64,000 nucleotides of DNA from positions 56,685 to 120,684 of the forward strand of contig CAMNSA010000007.1 in the NCBI GenBank assembly GCA_946554335.1. Reading direction: 5' to 3'. The notes under the pieces are model-generated. The model was not told where the DNA came from and made no database searches. It saw only the letters and a program-made list of their open reading frames with translations. Of the stretch, positions 25,640-33,079 are shown one piece after another. Each line of letters opens with the position of its first letter. Positions within the stretch are counted from its first letter, which is position 1. This DNA comes from an uncultured Neglectibacter sp. (GTDB taxonomy: Bacteria; Bacillota; Clostridia; Oscillospirales; Acutalibacteraceae). A program made the translations under genes and the position numbers.

Positions 25640-26623
25640 ATGATCGAGAAAAAAGAGTGGTTCCGCCCCTCTTCAAGCCAAAAGGGAAAGATTTTTTCCA
25701 GGCTTTGGACAGGAGAAAACCCTAAGGCGCTCCTGATCGTTGCCCACGGCATGGCAGAGCACAGCGGACGATATGACGAATTCGCCTCTTTTTTAGCGCA
25801 GCATGGATTTGCCGTCTGCATGAACGACCACGCAGGCCATGGCCGCTCCGCTGAAACCCAGGGGCATTTTGCAGATGAAAAGGGATGGGAGCATGCAGTG
25901 AACGACCTTCTTCTGCTGCTTTCCGATGTGTCAAAGACCCTTTCCGGACTGCCCTGCTTTCTCATAGGCCACAGCATGGGGTCGTTCCTTTGCCGTTCTT
26001 TTCTCATGCGCTGGGGAAATATGCTTTCCGGCTGTGTCCTTTGCGGCACTATGGGGAAAAACCCCGGCGTCCCTGTAGGAAAGGCTTTGGCTTCCCTGCA
26101 AAAAAATCTTCTCGGCCCCCGCACAGTGGGAAAAAAGCTTGACGCTTTGGCCTTCGGCACTTATAACAAGCGCATTGAAAACCCGGTCAATCAATTCGCC
26201 TGGCTTTCCACGGTAGAGGAGACCTGCATTTCCTACGAAAAGGACCCCCTCTGCGGCTTTCCCTTCACCGCCGCCGGGTATTACGACCTCTTCTGCGGCC
26301 TCAGTGAGGTAAATTCCCGGAAGTGGGCAAAAAAAGTTCCGAAATGGCTCCCCGTCCTGCTTCTGGCCGGGGAAGAGGATCCCGTTGGGAACTACGGGAA
26401 GGGTCCGGCGCAGGTGGCCCGGATGCTGATCAATGCAGGAAATCAAAATGTCAGCCTGAAACGCTATCCCGATATGCGTCACGAGCTTTTGAACGAGGCT
26501 TGCAGGGACGAGGTGTTTGAAGATATCCTCCTTTGGCTTGAAACACAACTGAAAATAAAGGAGATCAGAAGAAACAGATGGGACACTGTTTCTGAAGAAC
26601 CTTCCCAGTGGAACATCTTGTAA
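25640..26623 (+). CDS. Alpha/beta hydrolase, monoacylglycerol-lipase-like
   Basis: Serine hydrolase of 327 residues. The oxyanion region VAHGMAEHSGRYDEFA (near residue 36) and the nucleophile elbow GHSMGS (near residue 113) are typical of the lysophospholipase/monoglyceride lipase group. A second-acid region LLLAGEEDPVGN and the terminal histidine in MRHELLNE complete the triad. There is no signal peptide, so it is cytoplasmic. It is last in the HAD-Eis-hydrolase operon and ends at a long terminator shared with gluQRS. Confidence 0.9.
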   Translation: MIEKKEWFRPSSSQKGKIFSRLWTGENPKALLIVAHGMAEHSGRYDEFASFLAQHGFAVCMNDHAGHGRSAETQGHFADEKGWEHAVNDLLLLLSDVSKTLSGLPCFLIGHSMGSFLCRSFLMRWGNMLSGCVLCGTMGKNPGVPVGKALASLQKNLLGPRTVGKKLDALAFGTYNKRIENPVNQFAWLSTVEETCISYEKDPLCGFPFTAAGYYDLFCGLSEVNSRKWAKKVPKWLPVLLLAGEEDPVGNYGKGPAQVARMLINAGNQNVSLKRYPDMRHELLNEACRDEVFEDILLWLETQLKIKEIRRNRWDTVSEEPSQWNIL

Positions 26624-26630
26624 AAACACG

Positions 26631-26687
26631 CTGAAAAGGTACTGCCGCAAAACTATATGTTTTGCAGCAGTACCTTTTCAGTTTTTT
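26631..26687. terminator. Bidirectional terminator between alpha/beta hydrolase and gluQRS
   Basis: CTGAAAAGGTACTG (26631-26644) pairs with its complement (26668-26681), with a second inner stem GCAAAAC/GTTTTGC and T6 after it. The gluQRS stop codon lies in the loop region. Confidence 0.85.
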
Positions 26688-27636
26688 CAAAAAGCCCTTT
26701 GGGGATCCTGATATCCTCAAGAGGCACCTTTTCCCAGGAAAACAGGGGAACAAGCGCCCGGGGAGAAACAGGCTCCGGCCGGTCCAGAAGTCCGGCAAGA
26801 AAAGCCAGGCGGCCCACGATGTCCTCCCCTGTGAAGCCCCGCTTCATCAGTGCCTCCAAGCTGATGTCCCCGTCCCGCTTGGAAAGCCTTCTCCCATCTG
26901 GAGAAAGCAGCAGAGGCGTATGGAAAAATTTCGGCGCCGGAAGCTCCAAAAGCTCGTAGAGCAGCAGCTGCCTTGGAGTGGAAAACAGCAGGTCTCTCCC
27001 CCGTACCACCTGGGTAACTCCCATAGCGGCGTCGTCTGCCGCCACCGCCAGCTGATAGGCGAACACCCCGTCAGACCGCCTCAGAATAAAATCTCCGCAC
27101 TCTTTGGAAAGGTCTTGGGAGATCTCCCCGTAATGGCCGTCGTGAAAGGTGATCCGCTTTTGCGGGACCTTTAGGCGCATGGCCGGGGAGCGAAGCTTCT
27201 CCTTTTCCCGGATCTCCCGGGGGGATAAGCCCCGGCAGGCCCCGGAATAGATGGGGTCGCCCTCCGGGCCGTGGGGCGCCTGGGAGGCGTGCAGCTGGGC
27301 CCTGGTGCAAAAGCAGGGGTAGATAAGCCCCTTTTCGTCGAGCTTTTGAAAAAGGCTTTCGTAATAGGCGCCGCGCTCGCTTTGAGAATAGGGCCCCAAA
27401 GGCCCGCCCCGGCTTCCTCCCTCGTCGAAATCAAGCTCCAGAAAGGCAAGGTCCTCCTCCAAAAGCTGGATGTATTCTCTCTTGGACCGGTCCGGGTCCA
27501 GGTCCTCTATCCGAAGCAGGACGCTCCCGTTTTCCGCTCTGGCCGAAAGCCAGGCAAGCAGGGCGCAGAACAGGTTCCCCAGGTGCATCCGCCCGCTGGG
27601 GCTGGGGGCAAATCTGCCTTTTTCTCCTTTGCTCAC
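26653..27636 (-). CDS. gluQ: Glutamyl-Q tRNA(Asp) synthetase
   Basis: Attaches glutamate to queuosine at the wobble position of tRNA-Asp. It is a truncated GluRS catalytic core of 327 residues without the anticodon-binding domain. The HIGH-like motif is SGRMHLGN near residue 15, the KMSKS-like motif is RLSKRDG near 245, and a zinc site is formed by CFCTR and a later YSGACRG. The GTG start at 27636 with AAAGGAG 8 bases away is preferred over a longer frame. Two genes converge here, and the stop lies inside the terminator. Confidence 0.92.
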   Translation of the reverse strand: MSKGEKGRFAPSPSGRMHLGNLFCALLAWLSARAENGSVLLRIEDLDPDRSKREYIQLLEEDLAFLELDFDEGGSRGGPLGPYSQSERGAYYESLFQKLDEKGLIYPCFCTRAQLHASQAPHGPEGDPIYSGACRGLSPREIREKEKLRSPAMRLKVPQKRITFHDGHYGEISQDLSKECGDFILRRSDGVFAYQLAVAADDAAMGVTQVVRGRDLLFSTPRQLLLYELLELPAPKFFHTPLLLSPDGRRLSKRDGDISLEALMKRGFTGEDIVGRLAFLAGLLDRPEPVSPRALVPLFSWEKVPLEDIRIPKGLFEKTEKVLLQNI

Positions 27637-27701
27637 GGCACAGGCTCCTTTCCTTTTTTCGCCAGTATAATCCTTTTTCCACGATGCGCTTCTGCGGCGG
27701 C

Positions 27702-28835
27702 TCAGCCCCAAAAATACGCGGCCAGCAGTAAAACCGCCAGGAAGAGAAGGTTGACTAAAGTAAACAGACGAAAATATCTGCCCTTCTCCGCGCCTTCCTC
27801 CCGCGCCAGGAACTTATAGGAAATGAGGCTTGCCATAGAGGCGATGAGCGTGCCTAAGCCCCCGATATTCACGCCGATAATCAGCAGCTGAAGATTCTCC
27901 GTGAATCCGGAAAGCAGCAGAGCCGCCGGCACATTGCTGATGATCTGACTTGCGATAACGCCCGTAAGAATTTCATGCCCGGAAACGATGTTTTGCAGAA
28001 AACCGGAAAAGACAGGAAGCCTCCCCATGTTTCCGATAAAGATGAAAAAGCCCGCAAAGGTGAGAAGCAGGCTGTAATCGATGCGCAAAAAAGCGGACCT
28101 GTCCAGAAACAGCAGGCCGACCGCGGTGACAGCCAGGGCGGCGCCATAGGGAACGAGCCTTGCAACAGTAAGCAGATCAAGGCAGAAGAGAAAGAAAAAT
28201 CCTATAAGCCGCCCACCCTTTCCGGAAAGCTGTACTCGCTCTTCAAAGGAGACCTGGATCGGGCCGCTTGAGCCTCTGGAGAACCAGACGCAGCAAAGCA
28301 AAAGCAAAATAAGAGAAATGCAGGTATAGGGCAGCATCAGAAGGACAAAGGAGCCCAGGGATACTCCCGCTTTCCCGTAAAGATACAGATTTTGCGGATT
28401 CCCGATGGGGGTCAGCATACTGCCCAGATTCGCCCCAACGGTCTGCAGGACCAGGGTGGGAAGCAGCAGCCGGTTTTTCTTTTCCTCCCCCATCATCCCC
28501 AGCACAGTCAAGGTAAAGGGGACAAAGGTAATGAGGGCCACATCATTTGTGATCACCATGCTGGAGAAGAAGCACAGCAGCACCAAAAGACACAAAAGCT
28601 GTCCGGACTTTCGCACCCTGCAAAGAAGCGCCTGGGCGATCCACCGGAAAACGCCTGTCTCCTGCAAGCCCGCCATCACACCCATCAGACAGAAGAGAAT
28701 CGAGAGAGCGCGAAAATCTATGTAAGTGAGGTACTCTCTGTCCGGAGGGACCAGCGGCAGGGAAAGCGCCGCTAACAGCAGGGCAGCGCACAGCACTGTT
28801 TCTCCTTTCAAAAAGCGGACAATTTTTCCTTTCAT
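27702..28835 (-). CDS. SLC13/ArsB-like anion or citrate transporter
   Basis: Membrane transporter of 377 residues with about ten hydrophobic segments. The central SSMVITNDVALITFVPFTL and the glycine-rich GANLGSMLTPIGNPQN resemble the substrate loops of the CitMHS/ArsB/NhaD (ion transporter) superfamily, with a repeat in the second half (IISNVPAALLLSGF). The start at 28835 has AGGAAAAGAG upstream; the annotated longer frame would add only a hydrophobic stretch lacking a ribosome site. The ion is not identifiable. It is 65 bases upstream of gluQRS. Confidence 0.85.
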   Translation of the reverse strand: MKGKIVRFLKGETVLCAALLLAALSLPLVPPDREYLTYIDFRALSILFCLMGVMAGLQETGVFRWIAQALLCRVRKSGQLLCLLVLLCFFSSMVITNDVALITFVPFTLTVLGMMGEEKKNRLLLPTLVLQTVGANLGSMLTPIGNPQNLYLYGKAGVSLGSFVLLMLPYTCISLILLLLCCVWFSRGSSGPIQVSFEERVQLSGKGGRLIGFFFLFCLDLLTVARLVPYGAALAVTAVGLLFLDRSAFLRIDYSLLLTFAGFFIFIGNMGRLPVFSGFLQNIVSGHEILTGVIASQIISNVPAALLLSGFTENLQLLIIGVNIGGLGTLIASMASLISYKFLAREEGAEKGRYFRLFTLVNLLFLAVLLLAAYFWG

Positions 28836-28947
28836 GGTAAAGACTCTTTTCCTGTATTTTCCTTTTACAAAAAGCAATATACCGGAAAAGTGCAAAATGC
28901 GCAATATGTTTTCAGGAAACTCAAAAAACTTTTCGCCAAGATCATCT

Positions 28948-29088
28948 TACAGTATTGCAGTGGAAAAAAGAAAGCCGGGTGTGGAAAGCCTTCTTGCAGA
29001 AAATGCTGGCAATGAGAAGTTTCTCAGAAAATATGTTGGCGGAGAGGAATTATTGCAGGGAAAAACGGCGGTGTGTTTGGTTAATTAG
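28948..29088 (+). pseudogene. Possible relic of a DNA methyltransferase-type protein
   Basis: A short open stretch ending in TAG at 29086-29088 reads NEKFLRKYVGGEELLQGK. It looks like the conserved (F)I-R-x-(F/Y)-(I/V)-G-x-x-E-(F/L) segment of some class II/BREX-like DNA methylases. Only about 45 codons are left, without a start. The likeness is from memory and weak. It sits at the left end of an AT-rich island. Confidence 0.2.
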
Positions 29089-29264
29089 TTGTTAGATGTT
29101 AGATATTAGTTGTTAGATAAGGTCAAGGGAAAGGGCGCGCCCTTCTCCTTGGTAGTTGTTAGATGTTAGATATTAGTTGTTAGATAAGGTCAAGGGAAAG
29201 GGCGCGCCCTTCTCCTTGGTAGTTGTTAGATGTTAGATATTAGTTGTTAGATAAGGTCAAGGGA
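29086..29264. repeat. 67-bp tandem direct repeat, 2.7 copies
   Basis: Units start at 29086, 29153 and 29220 (exact 67-base period); the third is cut after about 45 bases. Each unit begins TAGTTGTTAGATG and contains GGGCGCGCCC, a palindrome. The unit termini belong to the dispersed CTAACAACTA repeat family. Copies are identical where they overlap. Confidence 0.85.
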
Positions 29265-29500
29265 CTTCTCTAACAACTAACGACTAAAAACTAACAACTA
29301 AAAGCCTGCCCTCTCAGTCAGCTTCGCTGACACCGTCTCACCTTTCTCGCCTCCCGGCTCGGACGGGTCAGAACGATTGCCACTGGAAATCTTCCCCCCC
29401 GCAGGGACACGATTGCCCCTTAGAATTAAGGGGCGCTAAGGACTCTAAGGGCTTTTCTAACAACTAACTGCTGACAGCTAACAACTAAAAAGGGCCTTTG
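29265..29500. repeat. Dispersed intergenic repeat element next to the 67-bp tandem array
   Basis: CTAACAACTAACGACTA and CTAACAACTA at the left and CTAACAACTAACTGCTGACAG at the right (29459 on) enclose the core CTCTCAGTCAGC...GCTGACA (29308-29340). No gene was seen. Confidence 0.6.
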
Positions 29501-29540
29501 GGGCACCTTTCTTACGGAGAGTACCCCAAAGGCTTTGTAT

Positions 29541-30272
29541 TCACGCTTTGCTTTTGGGGAGCGTTTTGGTAAGGATAAGCGCATAGGTAACAGCAATCAC
29601 AAGCAGTATTAGCTGGAAAATAATACGCTTTTCTGCCGTCAGCCCGTTTTCATTTGCAAAAACACTTGTAATGTTAATTGCAGAGTGAGTAATAATACAG
29701 GGCAGCAAACTGCCGCCACGATAATAAAGAATGACAAACAGAAAACCAATTGCAATCGCTCCTGTAATTTGAAACAGGTTTTCAGTCAACTCCATACCGC
29801 TTCCATTTACCAAGTTTAGTATATGTCCCAAACCAAAGGTAATGCTTGAAATGACAATGGCGGATTTGACATTATCTTTTGCAATCGCTCTAAAGAGAAA
29901 CCCTCGAAAAATTATTTCTTCTACAAATCCAACGCAAAGCATACACAGTATGTAGCAAACAGTACCCGCTGGGTTTAAAGTAAATGCAGTTCCGTTCCAA
30001 AAATTCGTTGTAGCTAAAACAACCAAGGGAATATAGAAAAGAAAGTGATTGGCAGATACAGAAGATTTGCAAAGACCAAATTGGCTTAACAACCCGTTTT
30101 TCCAGATAAAGCCGAAAAGAAGTATTGCCTGTATTACACAAAAAACAGCACTCACAATATATGGAATACCAATATAATCGTTCAATGGATTTGCCAAAGA
30201 TTGCAAAACGCAGTAAATCACTATCCAAGTAATCGCAAATAGCATTTCGCTTTTTTTATATAATTTTTTCAC
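29541..30272 (-). CDS. CPBP family intramembrane metalloprotease
   Basis: Membrane protein of 243 residues with about eight hydrophobic segments. It has the three CPBP (Abi/Rce1-like) motifs: EEIIFRG (EExxxR), FGLGHIL (FxxxH) and HSAIN (HxxxN). The GTG start at 30272 has AGGAGG 7 bases upstream. CPBP proteins cleave membrane-bound substrates, process bacteriocin or peptides, or give immunity. The gene is clearly more AT-rich than its neighbours (Ile, Asn and Lys codons ending in A/T), a sign of recent transfer. No bacteriocin gene was found beside it. Confidence 0.88.
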   Translation of the reverse strand: MKKLYKKSEMLFAITWIVIYCVLQSLANPLNDYIGIPYIVSAVFCVIQAILLFGFIWKNGLLSQFGLCKSSVSANHFLFYIPLVVLATTNFWNGTAFTLNPAGTVCYILCMLCVGFVEEIIFRGFLFRAIAKDNVKSAIVISSITFGLGHILNLVNGSGMELTENLFQITGAIAIGFLFVILYYRGGSLLPCIITHSAINITSVFANENGLTAEKRIIFQLILLVIAVTYALILTKTLPKSKA

Positions 30273-30361
30273 TTCGTTTCCTCCTGTGGGACTAATATTC
30301 CGCTTCTGTATATACCGATAGGTTTGTTTTCTTCTTTTGGTAATTCTAAGCAAGGCAAATA

Positions 30362-30466
30362 CTAATCGCCGCGTATTTCATTCCATAAACTATTCTTCTC
30401 GTTGCAAAGCCTGTTTTCCATTTTGTAATCCTCCAAATGTATTGATTTTCCTACAAATTCAATCAT
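30362..30466 (-). CDS. Short ORF upstream of the CPBP gene (hypothetical)
   Basis: A 34-codon ATG ORF beginning MIEFVGKSIHLEDYK and ending at TAG 30364-30362. A second start inside it has GGAGG 8 bases upstream. It shares the AT-rich composition of the CPBP gene and ends about 90 bases before it. It could be a small peptide or the cut N terminus of a lost protein; no family is recognised. Confidence 0.25.
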   Translation of the reverse strand: MIEFVGKSIHLEDYKMENRLCNEKNSLWNEIRGD

Positions 30467-30483
30467 TCTGGCTGACTACAAAG

Positions 30484-30524
30484 CCAAAGGGAGAGGCTAC
30501 TTCCTTATGTAGCCTCTCCCTTGG
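30484..30524. terminator. Long inverted repeat downstream of rubrerythrin
   Basis: CCAAAGGGAGAGGCTAC pairs almost perfectly with GTAGCCTCTCCCTTGG around an 8-base loop. It probably ends the rubrerythrin transcript, though no long T run follows on that strand. The GGGAGAG part is shared with the dispersed repeats. Confidence 0.5.
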
Positions 30525-30563
30525 CGTCCCTTTTTTGGCCGCTGACCTACAGCGAGCTTTTTC

Positions 30564-31103
30564 TCAATAATTTTCCGCTTTGATCTGGAAATAGGCCTGA
30601 GGATGAGCGCACACGGGGCAGACCTCCGGGGCCTTCTTCCCGATGACGATATGGCCGCAGTTTGCACACTGCCAGATCACGTCGCCGTCCTTGGAGAATA
30701 CCAGGCCGTCTTTGATGTTGGCGGCAAGCTTGCGGTAACGCTCTTCGTGAGCCTTTTCGATTTTTGCCACGCCCTCAAACAGCCTGGCGATCTCATCGAA
30801 GCCCTCCTCCTTTGCCACTTTGGCAAAGCCTGCGTACATATCGGTCCACTCGTAATTCTCTCCGTTTGCGGCGTCCTCCAGATTATTTAAGGTATCGCCC
30901 ACGCCGTCGTTTAAAAGCTTGAACCACATCTTCGCGTGTTCCTTCTCGTTGTTGGCGGTCTCCTCAAAGATCTCCGCGATCTGCACATAACCGTCCTTCC
31001 TTGCCTTGGAAGCGTAATAGGAATACTTGTTTCTAGCCTGAGATTCCCCGGCGAAAGCCGCCATCAAATTGGCCTCTGTTTTCGTTCCCTTGAGCTTGTC
31101 CAT
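30564..31103 (-). CDS. rbr: Rubrerythrin
   Basis: Cytoplasmic peroxide-reducing protein of anaerobes, 179 residues. The N-terminal four-helix diiron domain shows [29 protein letters not shown] and [15 protein letters not shown]; the C-terminal rubredoxin-like iron site has CANCGH and CPVCAHPQ. The ATG at 31103 follows GAAGGAG. Promoter at 31182-31210 is SigA-like, and a 17-bp near-palindrome related to the PerR box lies just upstream of its -35, which suggests peroxide-responsive control. It is a single-gene unit. Confidence 0.96.
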   Translation of the reverse strand: MDKLKGTKTEANLMAAFAGESQARNKYSYYASKARKDGYVQIAEIFEETANNEKEHAKMWFKLLNDGVGDTLNNLEDAANGENYEWTDMYAGFAKVAKEEGFDEIARLFEGVAKIEKAHEERYRKLAANIKDGLVFSKDGDVIWQCANCGHIVIGKKAPEVCPVCAHPQAYFQIKAENY

Positions 31104-31181
31104 ACACAATTTCTCCTTCGTTTAAGTGGTTTTCCCTGTGATAAGCGCCAAAGACGCTATCCGAGGTGATCCTTTACGCCT

Positions 31182-31210
31182 AGTATAACCCATAAAACTG
31201 GAAAAAGCAA
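31182..31210 (-). promoter_or_regulatory. SigA promoter of rubrerythrin
   Basis: TTGCTT-N17-TATACT on the minus strand. Confidence 0.65.
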
Positions 31211-31211
31211 T

Positions 31212-31228
31212 ATAAGAATGATTGTTAT
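31212..31228. promoter_or_regulatory. Candidate PerR/Fur-type operator of rubrerythrin
   Basis: ATAAGAATGATTGTTAT is symmetrical at 14 of 17 positions and resembles the PerR box TTATAATNATTATAA. It abuts the -35 of the rubrerythrin promoter. Confidence 0.45.
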
Positions 31229-31301
31229 TTTTGACCTTTACTCTTTCTTTCACTAAATTGCTAACGAAATGTAAATTTCCTGGGAAAGGGGGACAGCGCA
31301 G

Positions 31302-31330
31302 TTGAAAAAAAGGAAAAAGCAAAGTATACT
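31302..31330 (+). promoter_or_regulatory. SigA promoter of the zinc-ribbon/G1PDH/AI-2E operon
   Basis: TTGAAA-N17-TATACT on the plus strand, 98 bases before the first start codon. Confidence 0.7.
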
Positions 31331-31427
31331 TGATTTGAATAGAAATAACCGCGGCGTCAGCTGCTGTTATCTGCAAGAAATTTTCAGGGCCCAAACGCTC
31401 TGAAGTTTACAGAAAGGAAGGATCTTG

Positions 31428-31823
31428 ATGCTGCTCCAGAAGCTTCAGCAATTCCTGTACGGCCGTTACGGAAGCGACAAATTGAGCCTCTTTTTGCTGG
31501 TCGTGGGGCTGCTTTTTTCCCTGTTGGGGCGCTTGTTCTTCTGGCCCCTGTTTCTCATTGCGGATGTTCTCTACTTCTACGCCCTGTTTCGTATCCTTTC
31601 CCGGAATATCCCCGCAAGGCAGCGGGAATATTCCGCCTTTTTAAAGGTGTGGAACCCCATAGAAGGCTGGCTTCGCCTGCAAAAAAGGAAGTGGAAGGAA
31701 AGAGGCCAGTATAAGTATTTCAAATGCCCCTCCTGCAGGCAGCGGCTTCGGGCCCCCCGGGGACGGGGAAAGATCCAGGTGACCTGCCAGCGGTGCAAAA
31801 CGGTATTTCTCAAAAAGACCTGA
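31428..31823 (+). CDS. Small membrane protein with C-terminal zinc ribbon
   Basis: A 131-residue protein. Residues 18-60 form two membrane segments (LSLFLLVVGLLFSLLG and FFWPLFLIADVLYFYALF). A basic cytoplasmic linker follows, then a four-cysteine zinc ribbon CPSCRQRLRAP ... CQRCKTVF at the C terminus. The start ATG at 31428 follows GAAAGGAAGG. Function is unknown; similar proteins are common in Clostridia. It is first of a three-gene operon with a G1P dehydrogenase and an AI-2E family exporter, which hints at an envelope role (inference). Confidence 0.75.
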   Translation: MLLQKLQQFLYGRYGSDKLSLFLLVVGLLFSLLGRLFFWPLFLIADVLYFYALFRILSRNIPARQREYSAFLKVWNPIEGWLRLQKRKWKERGQYKYFKCPSCRQRLRAPRGRGKIQVTCQRCKTVFLKKT

Positions 31824-31870
31824 GGCCTTTTCTTTTCGGAAAAGAGGGATAAAAGAAAGGATGACGCAGC

Positions 31871-33040
31871 ATGATAGACCTTATAAAGCTTGCCCCCCAG
31901 GATTTTGCCGGGCTCTCCTTTTCCTGCTCCTGTGGGAGAGAACACAGCGTGGGGATCCGGAAGCTCCTCATCGAAAGCGGCTGTCTGAAAGCGCTCCCCC
32001 AGGTGGTCAAAGAGCTTTCCGCCTCTCAGGTGTTCCTTTTGGCGGACGAAAACACCTTTGCGGCCGCGGGAGAGGAGATCGCCGCCCTGCTTTCCTCGGA
32101 AAGCTTTTCTTTCCATTGCCGTATTTTTCCCGGCTCCCCCACTCTGGTGCCAAACGAAGCGACCCTGGGCTCCGCTCTGGCCGCCATGGAGCCGGAGGAT
32201 GACCTGATCCTGGCCGTGGGGTCCGGCACCCTCAACGACACGGCGAGACTGCTCAGCGCCCGCACCGGGATCCCCTATGTGATTGCGGCCACCGCCCCCT
32301 CCATGGACGGCTTCGCCTCCACCGTTTCCCCCCTGATCTTAAACGGGGAAAAGATCACCAAGCCCGCAGTATTTCCCGCCGCCATCGTGGCCGATCCCGC
32401 CGTGCTGAAAAACGCCCCCATGGAAATGCTTACCGCGGGCTTCGGGGATATTGTGGGAAAATATACCGCCCTATGCGACTGGCGGCTTGCCCGGAACCTT
32501 CACGGGGAATATTATTGTCCCGAAACCGTGGCCCTGATGGAACGGGCTGTGGAAAAATGTACTCAAAACGCGGTGGGCCTGAAAAACCGGGACGAAACCG
32601 CGGTAAAATATGTGACAGAGGCCCTGGTGCTTTCCGGAGTTGCCATGGGACTAGTGGGCAATTCCCGCCCCGCCTCCGGCGCGGAGCACCACTTCTCCCA
32701 CTACTGGGAGGTCATGTACCTGCATGAGGGAAAGGAACACCCCCTCCACGGGAATTCCGTGGCGGCCGCCGCGGTGGTCTCCGCCTCTCTCTATGAGCTG
32801 GCGGAAAAGGAGCTGCCGGAGGGCTTCGTCCCGCCGGACAGGGAGAAGATCCTTTCCGCGCTGCAGGCGGCGGGCGCGCCCAGCTCTCCCAAGGAGCTGG
32901 GGATCTCTAAAGAGCTGTTCTGCGAAAGCGTGCTGCACGCCATGGAGATCCGGGAGAGGTTTACCATTCTGCGTTTTCTCCAAAGCCGCGGCCTACTTCC
33001 CGCCTGTGCAGCGGCGCTTACCAATCGTTTTTATTCATAA
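31871..33040 (+). CDS. sn-Glycerol-1-phosphate dehydrogenase (AraM/EgsA-like)
   Basis: NAD(P)H-dependent reduction of dihydroxyacetone phosphate to sn-glycerol 1-phosphate, the archaeal-type stereoisomer; in Bacillus the product enters heptaprenylglyceryl phosphate. The 389 residues show the nucleotide loop AVGSGTLNDTAR (near 116), SMDGFAS (near 145) and the metal ligands in FGDIVGKYTALCDW and GAEHHFSHYWE plus a later HGNSV. An N-terminal extension with CSCGREH is seen in the clostridial branch. It is second in the operon, 47 bases after the zinc-ribbon gene. Other iron-type alcohol dehydrogenase activities are less likely. Confidence 0.9.
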   Translation: MIDLIKLAPQDFAGLSFSCSCGREHSVGIRKLLIESGCLKALPQVVKELSASQVFLLADENTFAAAGEEIAALLSSESFSFHCRIFPGSPTLVPNEATLGSALAAMEPEDDLILAVGSGTLNDTARLLSARTGIPYVIAATAPSMDGFASTVSPLILNGEKITKPAVFPAAIVADPAVLKNAPMEMLTAGFGDIVGKYTALCDWRLARNLHGEYYCPETVALMERAVEKCTQNAVGLKNRDETAVKYVTEALVLSGVAMGLVGNSRPASGAEHHFSHYWEVMYLHEGKEHPLHGNSVAAAAVVSASLYELAEKELPEGFVPPDREKILSALQAAGAPSSPKELGISKELFCESVLHAMEIRERFTILRFLQSRGLLPACAAALTNRFYS

Positions 33041-33079
33041 AATTCGGTCCACTTTTGATTCTGGAAGGGGAGATCATGG

